Shown here in pieces: positions 20,220 to 32,682 of a DNA stretch of 64,000 nt. Below the pieces are notes generated by a model that did no database searches, was not told the DNA's origin, and was given only the letters and a program-made list of their open reading frames with translations. The stretch lies in contig OY743172.1 of assembly GCA_963555705.1 (NCBI GenBank), positions 22,753,446 through 22,817,445 of the forward strand, read 5' to 3'. How positions within the stretch are numbered: position 1 is the first letter of the stretch; each line of letters starts with the position of its first letter. Position numbers and translations under genes: made by a program. This DNA is from Ligustrum vulgare (taxonomy: Eukaryota; Streptophyta; Magnoliopsida; Lamiales; Oleaceae).

Positions 20220-23200
20220 TCAAGTTGGAGATTGATGAATATCCATCAAACCCAACTTGGAAAGAAGAAGACGAAAATGAGGTGCTCCCAAAGGTTTAGT
20301 GAAAATATCAGCAGGCTGTAGAGATGAGGACAAATGTTGTGGATAAATGAACCCCTCCTTAAACTTGTCACGTGCCAAATGACAATCAATTTCCAAGTGT
20401 TTAGTGCGTTCATGGAAAATGGGATTAGCCACAATATGAAGAGCAGCCTTATTGTCACACCACAGTGGGATTGGTAAAGGAACAGAAACAGAGAGATCAC
20501 TAAGGATGTAAGATATCCATTGCAATTCACAGACGGTGGCAGCCAAACTCCTATATTCAGCCTCTGCAGAGGACTGGGAGACTGTTGTCTGCTTCTTTGT
20601 CTTCCAAGAGATCAGAGACTTCCCAAAGTAAATGCAAAAACCAGTAACTGAGCGTCTAGTATCAGTGCATGATGCCCAGTCAGCATCACAAAATCCTTCC
20701 AAGGCAAAAGTATTATCTGATGGGAAAAAGAGACCTGTTGATGGACAACCTTTAAGGTACTTCAGAAGGTGAATGGCTGCATCCCAATGAACTTCAGAGG
20801 GAGAATTAACAAACTGGCTCAGCTGCTGGACTGCAAAAGTAATATCCGGCCTTGTCAAGTTAAGATATAAAAGTCTCCCAATCAGTCTTCTATACTTGTC
20901 CGGCTCTTCCAAAGAATGTCCTGAGTCAGCAGCTAGCTTGATACCTTTAGGAAAGGGTGTGTGTTTAGCCTTTGCCCCAGTGAGACCTGCGTCATCTAGA
21001 ATGTCTAGGATATACTTTCGTTGATTCAAATAAGTACCAGATTTTCCTCTTGCAATTTCAATCCCCAAGAAGTATTTAGCAAATCCTAGATCCTTGATAG
21101 TAAATAAGTGATGCAGATATCGTTTCACCTCTTTAATACCTTCTTCACTATTTCCTGTAATAAGTACATCATCCACATACACTAAAAGAGCAATAAAGAA
21201 ATCAGAATTTCTTTTGGTGAAAAGACAATGATCATGTGAAGACTGGATAAAACCATTAACTTTCAATTTAGCACAAAATTCATTATTCCATTGTCTTGAT
21301 GCTTGTTTTAAGCCATAAAGACTTTTCTTTAACCTGCAAACCTGCCCTGGCAATGTCCTAGTATACCCCTCAGGTGGTAGCATATACACCTCCTCATCTA
21401 GAAACCCATGCAAGAAAGCATTGTTGATATCTAATTGGTGTAAAAGCCAGGAATTGGAAGTAGCCAAAGCAATTAAAATTCTGACAGTGACTAATTTAGC
21501 AACTGGTGAGAAACTGTCATTATAATCAATTCCAAAAAATCTGATGATAACCTTTGGCAACAACTCTTGCCTTAAATCTGTCAACAGATCCATCTGGGTG
21601 CATCTTTACTTTAAAAACCCATTTAGAACCAATGGCTTGTTTACCAGGTGGTAAAGAAGTGAGTTCCCAAGTATCATTTTTTTCAAGTGCATCTAATTCA
21701 TTATTCATAGCCTGTATCCAATCAGAATTTTTACTAGCCTGAAGATAAGACTTTGGCTCTTGGATTTGTGACACATTAGCTAAAAAAGACACATATGCAC
21801 CATCAAATATAGGTGAAAGAAGATAGGGAAAAGTAGGTGGTGTGTATTTGGAACTAGATGGCAGAGTGTGGTAAGTTGAATTGGTAGGAGTAGTAGTGAC
21901 TGAATTTGTAGTGGCAAGATTGATGACAAAATCTTTTAACCAGGATGGAGTGGCCTTTTGTCTAGAACTTTTTCTCGTGATTATCCCTGACTGTGTTTGC
22001 CTATCAAAAGGTTCTGTGATGATAGCTGCTGGTGGTGTGTCAGGTAATGACGGGTCATGTAAAGGTTCAATCCTTGAATTTGGAATTGCATCAGTTAATG
22101 GAGGAGATTGGATAGGTGTATCTACTGAAGGAGATGTATCTGCTGAAAAAGGAGTATAGTTTGCAGAAGAATGTGGATGAAAATCAAATATGGCAACTGG
22201 TAAAGGAGTTGAGTCAGGAATAGAAGCAATGTTTCGGAAAGGGAAAACATTTTCCAAGAATTGAACATCTCTATTAACAATAACTTCATGTGAATCAAGG
22301 TTATAAAGTTTATAAGCTTTCTGGCCAGTACTAAAACCCAAAAAAATGCATTTGAAGGCCCTTGAATCAAACTTGCCTTTAAATGGTAAAGTATTAGCCG
22401 CATAACAAAGACATCCAAAGGGTTTGATTCTGGAATAATCTGGCTGAGAGTTATACAGAATTTCAAAAGGAATTTTCCATTGTATGGCAGAGCTAGGAAG
22501 CCTGTTTATGATGTATGTGGCCATCAAGATAGAATAAGTCCAAAATTTGCTAGGTAATTTAGCATGAAACATCAATGATCTGGCTATTTGAAGTAGTTGT
22601 TTATGCTTTCGCTCTACAACCCCATTTTGTTGAGGTGAGTAGGTGCAGGACTTTTGGTGAATGATGCCATGTTTTTGGAAAAGGATCTGACAATCTTTAT
22701 TTGTAAATTCAGTCCCATTGTCACTCCTTACACTCTTCACATTTTTATCATATTGTGTGCTAACTAAGAGTAGAAAGTTTTCTAAAATGTTTGGCACTTG
22801 AGTTTTGTGGGCCATCAAAAAGGTCCATGTTGATCGACTATAGTCATCCACCAAAGTTAATAGGTAAGGAGTTTTGGTCAGTGAAGATATCCTATATGGT
22901 CCCCAGACATCAGCATGCACAAGATCAAAAACTGATTTGGTGTGAATTGTACTTTTGGGAAAAGGAAGTCTATGTTGTTTAGATCTATGACAAGCCTCGC
23001 AATCTTGTATGGTAGTAAGGTCAGAGGTACTAGAAGCCTTTTGAAGAAATTTTATGTGTTGTAAAATGGAAGGTGATGCATGTCCAAGCTTGTAATGCTA
23101 TTCAGATAAAATGTTGGAATGAACATGATTAACAACATTTATAGAATTGATTACATTGGAAGAAGGTTCAAATACATCAGAATTCAAAGAAACATCAGAC

Positions 23201-24060
23201 TTCAAAGGGTGTAAACATATGTTTTCAAGGCTGGCTTTGTCTAAAATATAAAGTCTTCCAATGAGTTTTCCTCGTGCTAAAATCTCATCACTCCCCAGGG
23301 CCTGCAGAAGACAATAGGTAGGAAAAAATATGAATTTTATTTGTGCAGTTTCAGCAAGTTTTGCTACAGATAAAAGGTTGAATTTGAAGCTAGGCACAAG
23401 CAAGACATCAGACAGATTAAGGTTTTGATTCAGTCTAACATTTCCTATGTGAGTGACAGGCTTAATGGAACCGTCTGGGAGATAGACAGGAGTATATGTG
23501 GTAACAGGTTTGGGATTATGCATAAGGTTGAGGCTAGTGCACATGTGACCACTAGCCCCTGTGTCTAAAATCCAAGCACCTTGATCAAATCTATCAAGCA
23601 AAGTAAAAGCAAATTGAATATCCCCAGTTTTTGTACCTGCAAACTCTCCCAAGTGTGCTAAATTCACCATTCCCTTGTTGCCTAGATGCATGTTGCCTTT
23701 CATGAACTTTAGGACCTCTTGCTGCACAATGTTTGAAAAATCTGAATTCTGTGATACACTTTGTGAAGCATTCTGGTGACCAATTTTAGTTTCTAATCCT
23801 GCATTATCACTTTCCAAATTGAGTGGAGTGTCTGCCATATAAGCAATTGCTCTTCCATTTCCTGTGCTTCTTCTTCTGTCCTTTGATCCTCTAAACCAGT
23901 CCGGATACCCATTGATTTTGAAGCATCCCTCTCTGTCATGTCCATCTCTATTACAAAAATCACAGTGCTTAATTGCTTTATCTTCATTGTTGGGCCTGAT
24001 ATTATATCCTCTTCCTCTTCCTACATAACTTCCTCTGCCATATCCACCTCTATTGATACC
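20220..24060 (-). pseudogene. Copia gag C-terminus and pol (protease, integrase, RT, RNase H), two breaks
   Basis: Minus-strand coding continues the gag that is cut at 24060. Order: Gly/Arg-rich region, zinc knuckle CDFCNRDGHDREGC (about 23930-23975); protease WILDTGASGHM (about 23540-23575); integrase with HYKLGH ... CEACHRSKQ, DVWGP, VRSDNGTEF, NGVVERKH; RT with LDINNAFLHG and YVDDVLI; RNase H with CDADWASC; C-terminus KLGLMDIHQSP. Breaks: TAG at 23098-23100 just before the integrase zinc finger, and a one-base frameshift in a T-run at about 21533-21540 just after VVAKGYHQ. The polyprotein would make RT, integrase and protease for the element's own retrotransposition. Otherwise well preserved. 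Confidence 0.92.
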
Positions 24061-25557
24061 TGATAAGTGTATTTTATACACTTATTTGTATGTCTAAATT
24101 AGGATTAATTATTATCGTTTGAGAATATTTGCTATTCAATTTATGTTTATTTGTTTACTTTTCAGAAAATGTCCCAATTGAAGAAAAGTGAAGTAATTAA
24201 TGGACAAATGACACGATTGGATGTTTATTGGAGCTAAATTGGACAAGTGAGGAGTTTGTGACAACAACCGGGAAACATGCTTGGTGCCAAAGTGACTAAA
24301 TCAGAGGTTGGAGGACCTAATTGAAGGAATTAAGAGCTTAAATGGTCAAATCGAGAAGAAGATAAAGTTCGGGGACTAAATTGCAACAATCGAAAGTTGA
24401 GGACTGAAGGTGCAATTAAAAGTCAGGGACTAACTTGTACAGCCGAGAAAATCGCCAAGTCGCGATCGCTGGTCACATACCAAGCGATCGCGAGATGATG
24501 CAAATTTACAACCCGAGAGTTTTAACGACAAGCACGCGATCGCTAGGTTTTCTACCACGCGATCGCGTGGCTTTCCGGCTGGGCCGACTGTGGGCTTTTT
24601 CTCACGATTTTTATCAGACTTTTCTTGTTTTGACCTAGGTTTTCTCCAAAACCTATATATACAACTTAAGAGGCACGAGATCTAGACCTTTGCCTCTCCA
24701 TAGAACGAGCCACAACAGAGATTTTACATCAAATTCTTGGGGAATTAAGCGTCGCAAAGGGGCGTGAATTGAAGATAATTGAAGAATTGAGACTTGGTGC
24801 ATGCTTTCCTTTCTTCTTATTGTTTTCAATGAACGTTTTACTTTATTGTTTATGCTTTTTAATCATGATGTGTAACTAAATATAACGTTGGGATGAACGA
24901 TGTAGCCTAGTTAATTATTTTAATTCCAAATTCCTTTATTTTAGTAATTCGTTGCATGTATTGATTTATTATTGTTTTTAATGCTTGAATTGCTTGATCA
25001 CCAATTCATGATTTATTGAGTTATTTCCATAATCCGAGAGGTGAGTTAATAATTTAGAACGTGGTAATAAATCCGGTAATTGAACAAGAGATAGAGATAT
25101 ACTCGTGTTATTATTGCGGTCGTGTGTGAATTCTTGTGTGTTATGCATCTAGATAAGGAATATTCGGACCCTCTGTAGAGATACATGGTTGACTTATTTA
25201 GGTAGAATTGATTTAAACTCGAGAGAGGAATTTCGATATACATTAGTGAATTCGACCGAATGCATATTTAGAAAATAAAATCTGGAATTGGAATTGATTT
25301 AATTGGCTAGGTGAAGTCGTGAATCCCAACCACTTTACAATCATACTTGAAAAAAAACAATTTCACAATTCTTTTTTAATTCATCTTCTTAGTTTTAATT
25401 TAAAACATAAACTTCATTTGTCTGTTCAAATAAAGTTTAGAACTAAAATATTTCGGTAATTAATAGCAGTCCTCGTGGGAGCGATAATCCGGACTCTAAG
25501 GTCCACTTTATTACTTGATTGCGATATCGTACACTTGCGATCACAAATTGCACAACA
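24061..25557 (+). repeat. Athila-type 5' LTR
   Basis: TGATAAGTG ... GCACAACA. Holds four GCGATCGC octamers (24459-24570), a TATATATAC box near 24655 that may serve as promoter, and no coding sequence. The offset to the second copy is exactly 7120 bases throughout. Confidence 0.95.
24459..24570 (+). repeat. Cluster of four GCGATCGC palindromes in the LTR
   Basis: GCGATCGC occurs four times as two pairs, in a region that is otherwise AT-rich. The cluster is repeated in the other LTR (31579-31690), and a similar cluster lies in the internal 3' region at about 28533-28645. Confidence 0.85.
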
Positions 25558-25697
25558 AGTTTTTGGCGCCGTTGCCGGGGACTGTTAATTAATATCGATA
25601 CCCATTAGTTCTTATTTTACTTTGAACTTTATTTTGCTTATTTTTATTTTTATCTTTATTTTCAGTTTTTGTTTTCAGTTTTTGTTTTATTTAATTT

Positions 25698-28196
25698 ATG
25701 TTAAGAAGGACTAAGTCGTTTGATTTGCTTCCTTTTGATATAGAAATTGAACGCACCTTTCGACAGAGGCGTAGACAACAGTTGGAAGCGAATCAACAAA
25801 AAGACTTAGCCATGGCAGATGACATAATTCAGAATAATCAGGGAAATTAACAAAATCTGCCAGCAGCTGTGAATGGACAGCAACAAAATCATGGAAGGCG
25901 CGTTTTGCGAGATTACATGGTTCCTCCTGTGGGGAACATTGGAACCTGCATTGTACCTCCTGAAATCCGAGCCAATAATTTTGAGATCAAGACTTCCTTG
26001 ATATCCTTGATCCAAAATTCGTGTGTTTTTCATGGACTGCCATCTGAGGATCCTCATGTGCACCTTAGGACGTTTTTGGAACTATGTGATATGCAACGCA
26101 TGAATGGAGTCTCAGAGGATGCCGTGAAATTAAAGCTATTCTCATTTTCTTTGGCGGACAAAGCAAAAGCCTGGTTTTATTCTTTGCCCCTACATACAAT
26201 CACCACTTTCGAAATCATGAGTCAGAAATTTGTAGATAAATTTTTCCCACCTGGCCGCATGTCAAAGCTAAGGCGTGAGATTTTATCATTCAGTCAACAG
26301 CCTGGGGAATCAATTTTTGAGGCTTGGGAAAGGTTCAACGAGCTCATCAGACAGTGTCCTACACATGGAATCGCTGATTGGATACTAGTTCAGACATTCT
26401 ACAATGGGCTGACAAATGAAAACAAGAGGTACGCTGACTCAGCAGCTGGAGGATCAGTAATGGATATGACATATGAAGAAGCATCTGAGATCTTTGAGAA
26501 GATGGCTACGAATAGTTATCAGTGGTACTCGGATAGAGCTACACCTAAGTCTGGGGGAGTAATTGCTGTTAATGAGATTACATCATTAAATGCTAAATTG
26601 GATGCGTTGACGAAGAAAATTGACAGAATGGGTGTGCAGACAGTCAACTCAGTTCAAACAGCGCTATGTGATTTTTGTTTTGAAAATCACACTGTAAATT
26701 TCTGTCCCATGCAACAGAGTCAATCAAATCCAGAACAAGTCAACTTCATGGGCAACAGGCAACAGGGTGGTCCTTATTCACAAACCTACAACCCAGAATG
26801 GAAGAACCACCCCAACTTCTCCTGGTCTAAAAATCAAAATGTTCAGCATCCACCTGGATTTCAGCAACAGCAACAGCAACAATCTCAGAAAAACATATCC
26901 GAGAACATAGAAGAGTTAATTCAGCTGGTCAAGAGTCAGAATGGTGAGATTATGAATCAAGCTGTTGAAATAAAGAATTTGAAGAGACAAATGGGAGAGC
27001 TGGCAGCAAGCAGTTCAACAAGACAGCCTGGACAGTTACCAAGCAAGACTGAAATGAACCCTCGTGAGCATGTTAATGCAATATCAACGAGGAGCGGGGT
27101 TCAGCTATCTGAAGTAACTGTAGGGGAATATGAAAAGCAAAAGAGCAAAAAGGAAGATGTGGTGGAAGAACAGGAAAGCGAGAAAGAACAGAGATCGACT
27201 CCTGAAGTTCATGAAAAAGTCGAAGAAGAAGTTCGAGTTCGACCACCAGTCAAAGCTTATGTGCCCCCAGTTCCTTATCCACAACGATTGATAAAGCATA
27301 AGTTGGAGCAGCAGTTTGGAAAATTTTTGGAAATATTCAAGAAACTGCACATTAATATTCCTTTTGCTGAAGCATTGGCCCAAATGCCCCTCTACTTAAA
27401 GTTTATGAAGGAGATGCTGTCAAATAAAAGGAAGTTGGTTGATTTTGAGACAGTAGCACTGAGTGAGGAGTGCAGCGCCATACTTCAAAAGAAATTACCA
27501 CAAAAATTGACCGATCCAGGGAGTTTCTCTATCCCTTGCACTATTGGTAATTTCACTTTTGATAATGTATTGTGTGATCTAGGGGCCAGTGTTAACCTAA
27601 TGCCTTTGTCTGTATACAGGAAACTTGGTTTGGGAGAGCCTAAACCAACAAATATCACACTAAAGCTTGCTAACAGGTCTATACAGTATCCATATGGGAT
27701 AGTGGAGAACGTGATTGTGAAAGTGGACAAGTTCTTCTTTCCAGTTGACTTTGTGATCCTTGATATGGAGGAGGACTCTCAGATGCCCCTGATATTTGGA
27801 AGACCATTTCTTGCTACAGGGCGAGCTCTCATAGACATCGAAAAAGGGGAAATCATTTTTCGAGTCGAGCTTGAACAAGTCAGTTTCAGCATCAAGCCAA
27901 GACAGGATCTCGAATATCTAAAGGAAAGTTGCTTCAAAGTGGAAGGAGTAATTCAGAAACCAGAAGAAAATGAGAAGCAAGGGATTAAGTTCGAGGAGGA
28001 TCTAAGCACAAAACATGAGTTTATAAAGGCTAAAGATGGATGGAGGGACAAAAAGGAAGAAAAACCTAACATCCCTCAACAATTGGCTAAAAGTGAGGCT
28101 TTGGGATTCAAGAGAGTGAGAAAACGAATAGAGATATGCAAGGCAGGAAATTGCAAGCTGTGCAGGGGCTCAAGAGGATCATTCAAGCCTCCATGA
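25698..28196 (+). pseudogene. Athila-type gag-protease polyprotein, one early stop
   Basis: The frame starts at ATG 25698, is broken by TAA at 25848-25850 after 50 codons, and is then open for 775 codons from 25869. It contains the retrotransposon gag block (FSLADKAKAWFYSLP ... FFPPGRMSKLRREI ... ERFNELIRQCP), a CDFCFENHTVNFC cysteine cluster, a Gln-rich stretch, a Glu/Lys-rich linker with AISTRSG, and a protease with CDLGASVNLMP (Leu where Thr is usual in DTG) followed by LIFGRPFL. It ends in a basic Cys-containing tail. Gag would form the particle. With no pol in the element, protein or enzymes must come in trans. The single TAA may be the only block to translation of the long form; initiation downstream is possible. 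Confidence 0.88.
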
Positions 28197-30239
28197 TAAA
28201 GAAGTGCAAAAAGTCGAGCTTTAGACGTAAAACGGAGCGCTTGTTGGGAGGCAACCCAACCTTTCTTCCCTTTTATTTATCATGCTTTCAGAATTTATTT
28301 ATTTATTTGCAGAATTTTAGATATATGCATATTTAGGTATGTTTTTGATGTTGCATGTTTACATTAGGCTAAGTTTTTATCGTCATTCCAAACTCACACA
28401 CACTAATTTGAATCATGAAGTTAATGTTTGGAAAATCATTGCATCAATCATGAAGTGATTAGGGGGATAAAAATGATTTTGAATTCCAAAAATATCAAAA
28501 ATAGGAAAAAATTTCATTACTGCCGTGAACTGCGCGATCGCGGGCCTATAGGCTCCAGCGATCGCGACTTTGCAGTAAAAAATCAACAGATTTTTTTACC
28601 TTGAACCACGCGATCGCTGGCAATCCAGCCAGGCGATCGCGTGGCTAATCTGGGTCCAAAATCGGCAGTTTAAGTGTTGAGCCTCATGTTTTCAATTTCA
28701 AACATTATACACTCGTTTTCTCTCCCCTAATCACCTCACATTTGATCTTCCATTTTGTGTGCATGTCATCAACATCTAGTTGCACCAAATTCATTGCTAT
28801 TTTCACATCAAAATCAATGAAAGGTATGAAATTCTTCATTTAAATCCATGTTTCCTCAAAAGTTTGAAATTTTATTTGAGATCTTGGATGTTGAAATGGT
28901 GAATGGTGAAGATTGGGCTTAGGTTAGATGTTGGAGAAGGTGATTTGTGGTTTAGTAGACAAAATTTTGGGTTCATTCATGCCTCCAACCCTATGCATAT
29001 CCATTGATTTTTGCAATGCCCATTAGGTGTTTGATGAAATGCCACAAAGATGTTCCTGTGCTAATTTTAGAAATTCATTCCGGCATTTATCTTCATGACA
29101 TGTTTATCAATGTTTATGTGTGTGTAGTTCATGAATTAGTTCACATCTTGACATGAAATCGATTAAAACCATGTTTGCACCAAGGCAGCCCCATTGCAAG
29201 GCCACTGCAGGCCATTGCACCTGAAAATCCACTCACGTCACCTACTTCTCCACATTGATTCATGACCCTATTTATCTTCAAATGAGCTGAATTTTTAATA
29301 TATTGTCGATCATGCTATGAACTTTAACGTATCAAAAGATGGCTCGGAAAAATTTATGTTTTTCTAGGTCATGTCAAGGTTGGAATATGTGTAGTCGACT
29401 AAATTTTGAAAATTCAAAATTGTGCTTTAACTTTAGTTTGGGGGTGTGGCACTGAACTTCCATTATTTCTTAGTGATGTTTATAACTTTTAATATTACTT
29501 ATCTCTTATTTGCAAGGTAAACATCAGTCAAGCCACATCCGATCAAGTTGGGCAAGGCAAGAAATAGGGTCAAATTCATCCAACATTTCAAATTGAAGCA
29601 TCAAGACTACAATGAGACATCCCCTCTACACTTGGGAAGTTCTCGTTTCCTTTCTTTTGTCAAGTTTTGCATTATTCTTACTTATTTATGTGGCAAAACA
29701 TTGAGGACAATGTTCATTTCTAGTTTGGGGGTGGATCTCATTATTTCCATATAAGTACTTTTCATTCTATTTTATTGGGATAAAAAAAAAAAAAATTGAA
29801 AATTGAAAATGTGTTAACTTGTTTATTGCCTAGGATATAGTATGAATCAATTTGTGCTTAAGTTTGAAAATTGGACAACATGAAAACATGAACTTATTTT
29901 GAACTAGTTATATTTTGCTAGATTCATATTTATTGCGCACATAGCCAGTGTTGGATAATTGCTTGTGTTAGGGATTTTGTTTAATATATGTGGGGCAAAT
30001 TTGTGCAATTTGAACTTAGGAATGTCTTAAAAATCCCTGAACTTAGATGGTAAGATATCCAATCCCTAAATTAGAACCAATCATGCTAAAAGGCAAGTTT
30101 GGGGGTAAAAGGGTTGGAATTTGTGTGTATTGACGGGTTGGAGGTCTGTGGTTCTTGGTTTTGCACTTGAGTCACTGCAGTTTGGTCAACTGGTATAAAC
30201 CATTTCCAGCATAAAAACAGAAAAATGCTGAAGGTCTTA

Positions 30240-30550
30240 TTCTGCTCTTCAAATGCCTTTTTGACTCGAGTAAGTAAGTCCGAGGGGTCTTTCAAACCTG
30301 GTGCCCTAAAGCTAACTGGCTTGGGAGTCATCGACCTAAAGCTCGCTACAGGGGTCAATTAGAAAGCAAGTACGGAGATTGGACTTACACATAAGACATT
30401 ATAACATCTTTAACTTTTCTGTTTAAGCCTTTATGACTCGGGCAAGTACGTCTGAGGGGTTCTTTGAACCTGGTACCCTAAAGCCGTCTGGTTTGGGAGT
30501 TGCCGATCTGAAAGCCTGCTACAGGGGTCATATAGAAAGCCCGTATGAAA
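30240..30550 (+). repeat. Diverged tandem duplication in the Athila-type interior
   Basis: The two halves share GACTCG.G.AAGTA.GTC.GAGGGG, CCTGGT.CCCTAAAGC and GCTACAGGGGTCA in the same order, about 185 bases apart. Confidence 0.75.
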
Positions 30551-31142
30551 AGTTCTGCACAAAGATGGTAAAAGACAGGGACAATTAAAAGCAAAAGTCG
30601 TCCATCATAAATAAATAAAAAAATATATACATATATATATATTATTGCATGGTATAAGCTAAGTTGACTGAGCCGTGGTGGTTAAGGTTGTAGAATTGGG
30701 GACTGTTTTCTTTTGATTTGTCATGCACGCATATTTCTGATTCTGATTACCTTGTGTGGAAAAAGCAAAGAATATTTTTAGAACCCACATAAATAAAAAC
30801 TCGGGATGTGAGAGAAAAGCAGAAAGTGGTGATTAGTCATGAGCGTTGAAAGGAATTTCATTAGAAATCATAGATTGACCACATGGGATTCGGGCTGGAT
30901 TATGCATAATGAGCCACACAGTGTTGAGTATATCTTTTGCATAAGTATGCGTTTGACATTGGCTATTCACACACACACTTGAAAATCTGGCATGATTTAA
31001 CTAGAAATTATTTTGCATTGTTGTTCATGACGCTTGCTTAAAGCTTAACTTGGTTTGGACTTTGGAGGCATACGGTAAACATGTTGACACAACAAAAATA
31101 TTTGTTCTCTTATTTCTTTGATTTTTGTAGTTTAGTTTACAT

Positions 31143-31180
31143 TGTTCGAGGACGAACAATAATTCTAGTTTGGGGGTATT
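31143..31180 (+). promoter_or_regulatory. Hairpin plus polypurine tract before the Athila-type 3' LTR
   Basis: ATTGTTCG-AGGA-CGAACAAT forms a perfect stem with an AGGA loop, followed by CTAGTTTGGGGGTATT and the LTR. A second copy of the design (AACATTG-AGGA-CAATGTT, then CTAGTTTGGGGGT) lies at 29690-29735. The tract would prime plus-strand synthesis; the hairpin may take part in RNA structure. Confidence 0.7.
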
Positions 31181-32677
31181 TGATAAGTGTATTTTATACA
31201 CTTATTTGTATGTCTAAATTAGGATTAATTATTATCGTTTGAGAATATTTGCTATTCAATTTATGTTTATTTGTTTACTTTTCAGAAAATGTCCCAATTG
31301 AAGAAAAGTGAAGTAATTAATGGACAAATGACACGATTGGATGTTTATTGGAGCTAAATTGGACAAGTGAGGAGTTTGTGACAACAACCGGGAAACATGC
31401 TTGGTGCCAAAGTGACTAAATCAGAGGTTGGAGGACCTAATTGAAGGAATTAAGAGCTTAAATGGTCAAATCGAGAAGAAGATAAAGTTCGGGGACTAAA
31501 TTGCAACAATCGAAAGTTGAGGACTGAAGGTGCAATTAAAAGTCAGGGACTAACTTGTACAGCCGAGAAAATCGCCAAGTCGCGATCGCTGGTCACATAC
31601 CAAGCGATCGCGAGATGATGCAAATTTACAACCCGAGAGTTTTAACGACAAGCACGCGATCGCTAGGTTTTCTACCACGCGATCGCGTGGCTTTCCGGCT
31701 GGGCCGACTGTGGGCTTTTTCTCACGATTTTTATCAGACTTTTCTTGTTTTGACCTAGGTTTTCTCCAAAACCTATATATACAACTTAAGAGGCACGAGA
31801 TCTAGACCTTTGCCTCTCCATAGAACGAGCCACAACAGAGATTTTACATCAAATTCTTGGGGAATTAAGCGTCGCAAAGGGGCGTGAATTGAAGATAATT
31901 GAAGAATTGAGACTTGGTGCATGCTTTCCTTTCTTCTTATTGTTTTCAATGAACGTTTTACTTTATTGTTTATGCTTTTTAATCATGATGTGTAACTAAA
32001 TATAACGTTGGGATGAACGATGTAGCCTAGTTAATTATTTTAATTCCAAATTCCTTTATTTTAGTAATTCGTTGCATGTATTGATTTATTATTGTTTTTA
32101 ATGCTTGAATTGCTTGATCACCAATTCATGATTTATTGAGTTATTTCCATAATCCGAGAGGTGAGTTAATAATTTAGAACGTGGTAATAAATCCGGTAAT
32201 TGAACAAGAGATAGAGATATACTCGTGTTATTATTGCGGTCGTGTGTGAATTCTTGTGTGTTATGCATCTAGATAAGGAATATTCGGACCCTCTGTAGAG
32301 ATACATGGTTGACTTATTTAGGTAGAATTGATTTAAACTCGAGAGAGGAATTTCGATATACATTAGTGAATTCGACCGAATGCATATTTAGAAAATAAAA
32401 TCTGGAATTGGAATTGATTTAATTGGCTAGGTGAAGTCGTGAATCCCAACCACTTTACAATCATACTTGAAAAAAAACAATTTCACAATTCTTTTTTAAT
32501 TCATCTTCTTAGTTTTAATTTAAAACATAAACTTCATTTGTCTGTTCAAATAAAGTTTAGAACTAAAATATTTCGGTAATTAATAGCAGTCCTCGTGGGA
32601 GCGATAATCCGGACTCTAAGGTCCACTTTATTACTTGATTGCGATATCGTACACTTGCGATCACAAATTGCACAACA
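31181..32677 (+). repeat. Athila-type 3' LTR
   Basis: Same length (1497 bp) and, as far as read, same sequence as 24061-25557, including the GCGATCGC cluster and every small open frame. Confidence 0.95.
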
Positions 32678-32682
32678 ATACC

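Larger units (their letters stand above)
28197..31180 (+). other. Non-coding 3' interior of the Athila-type element
   Basis: No pol-like frame on either strand. Visible features are the second GCGATCGC cluster (about 28533-28645), four GTTTGGGGGT polypurine-like tracts (near 29435, 29725, 30092 and 31167), two AGGA-loop hairpins just before two of those tracts (29690 and 31143), and a direct duplication at about 30240-30375 / 30425-30550. Confidence 0.8.
24061..32677 (+). mobile_element. Athila-type Gypsy element carrying only gag-protease, nested in Copia
   Basis: Two 1497-bp LTRs (24061-25557, 31181-32677) appear identical in the sections compared. Target duplication ATACC lies at 24056-24060 and 32678-32682. 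The primer site TGGCGCCGTTGCCGGGGA (25563-25580) matches the tRNA-Asp-type site of Athila/Tat elements. Polypurine tract TTTGGGGGTATT ends at 31180. The 5.6 kb interior has one gag-protease frame and then about 3 kb without RT, RNase H or integrase, so it is non-autonomous and must have moved using enzymes of a relative. Identical LTRs mean a recent insertion, later than the Copia it interrupts. Confidence 0.95.

Noticed and set aside
21554..22982. Plus-strand frames over Copia pol
   Set aside because: Antisense shadows of integrase and RT sequences.
24435..24638. Small frame repeated at 31555-31758
   Set aside because: It lies in both LTR copies and only repeats because the LTRs do; its composition is not protein-like.
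29548..30358. Small frames in the Athila-type 3' interior as an env-like or extra gene
   Set aside because: Short, no membrane segment pattern or homology, and broken by repeats and tracts.
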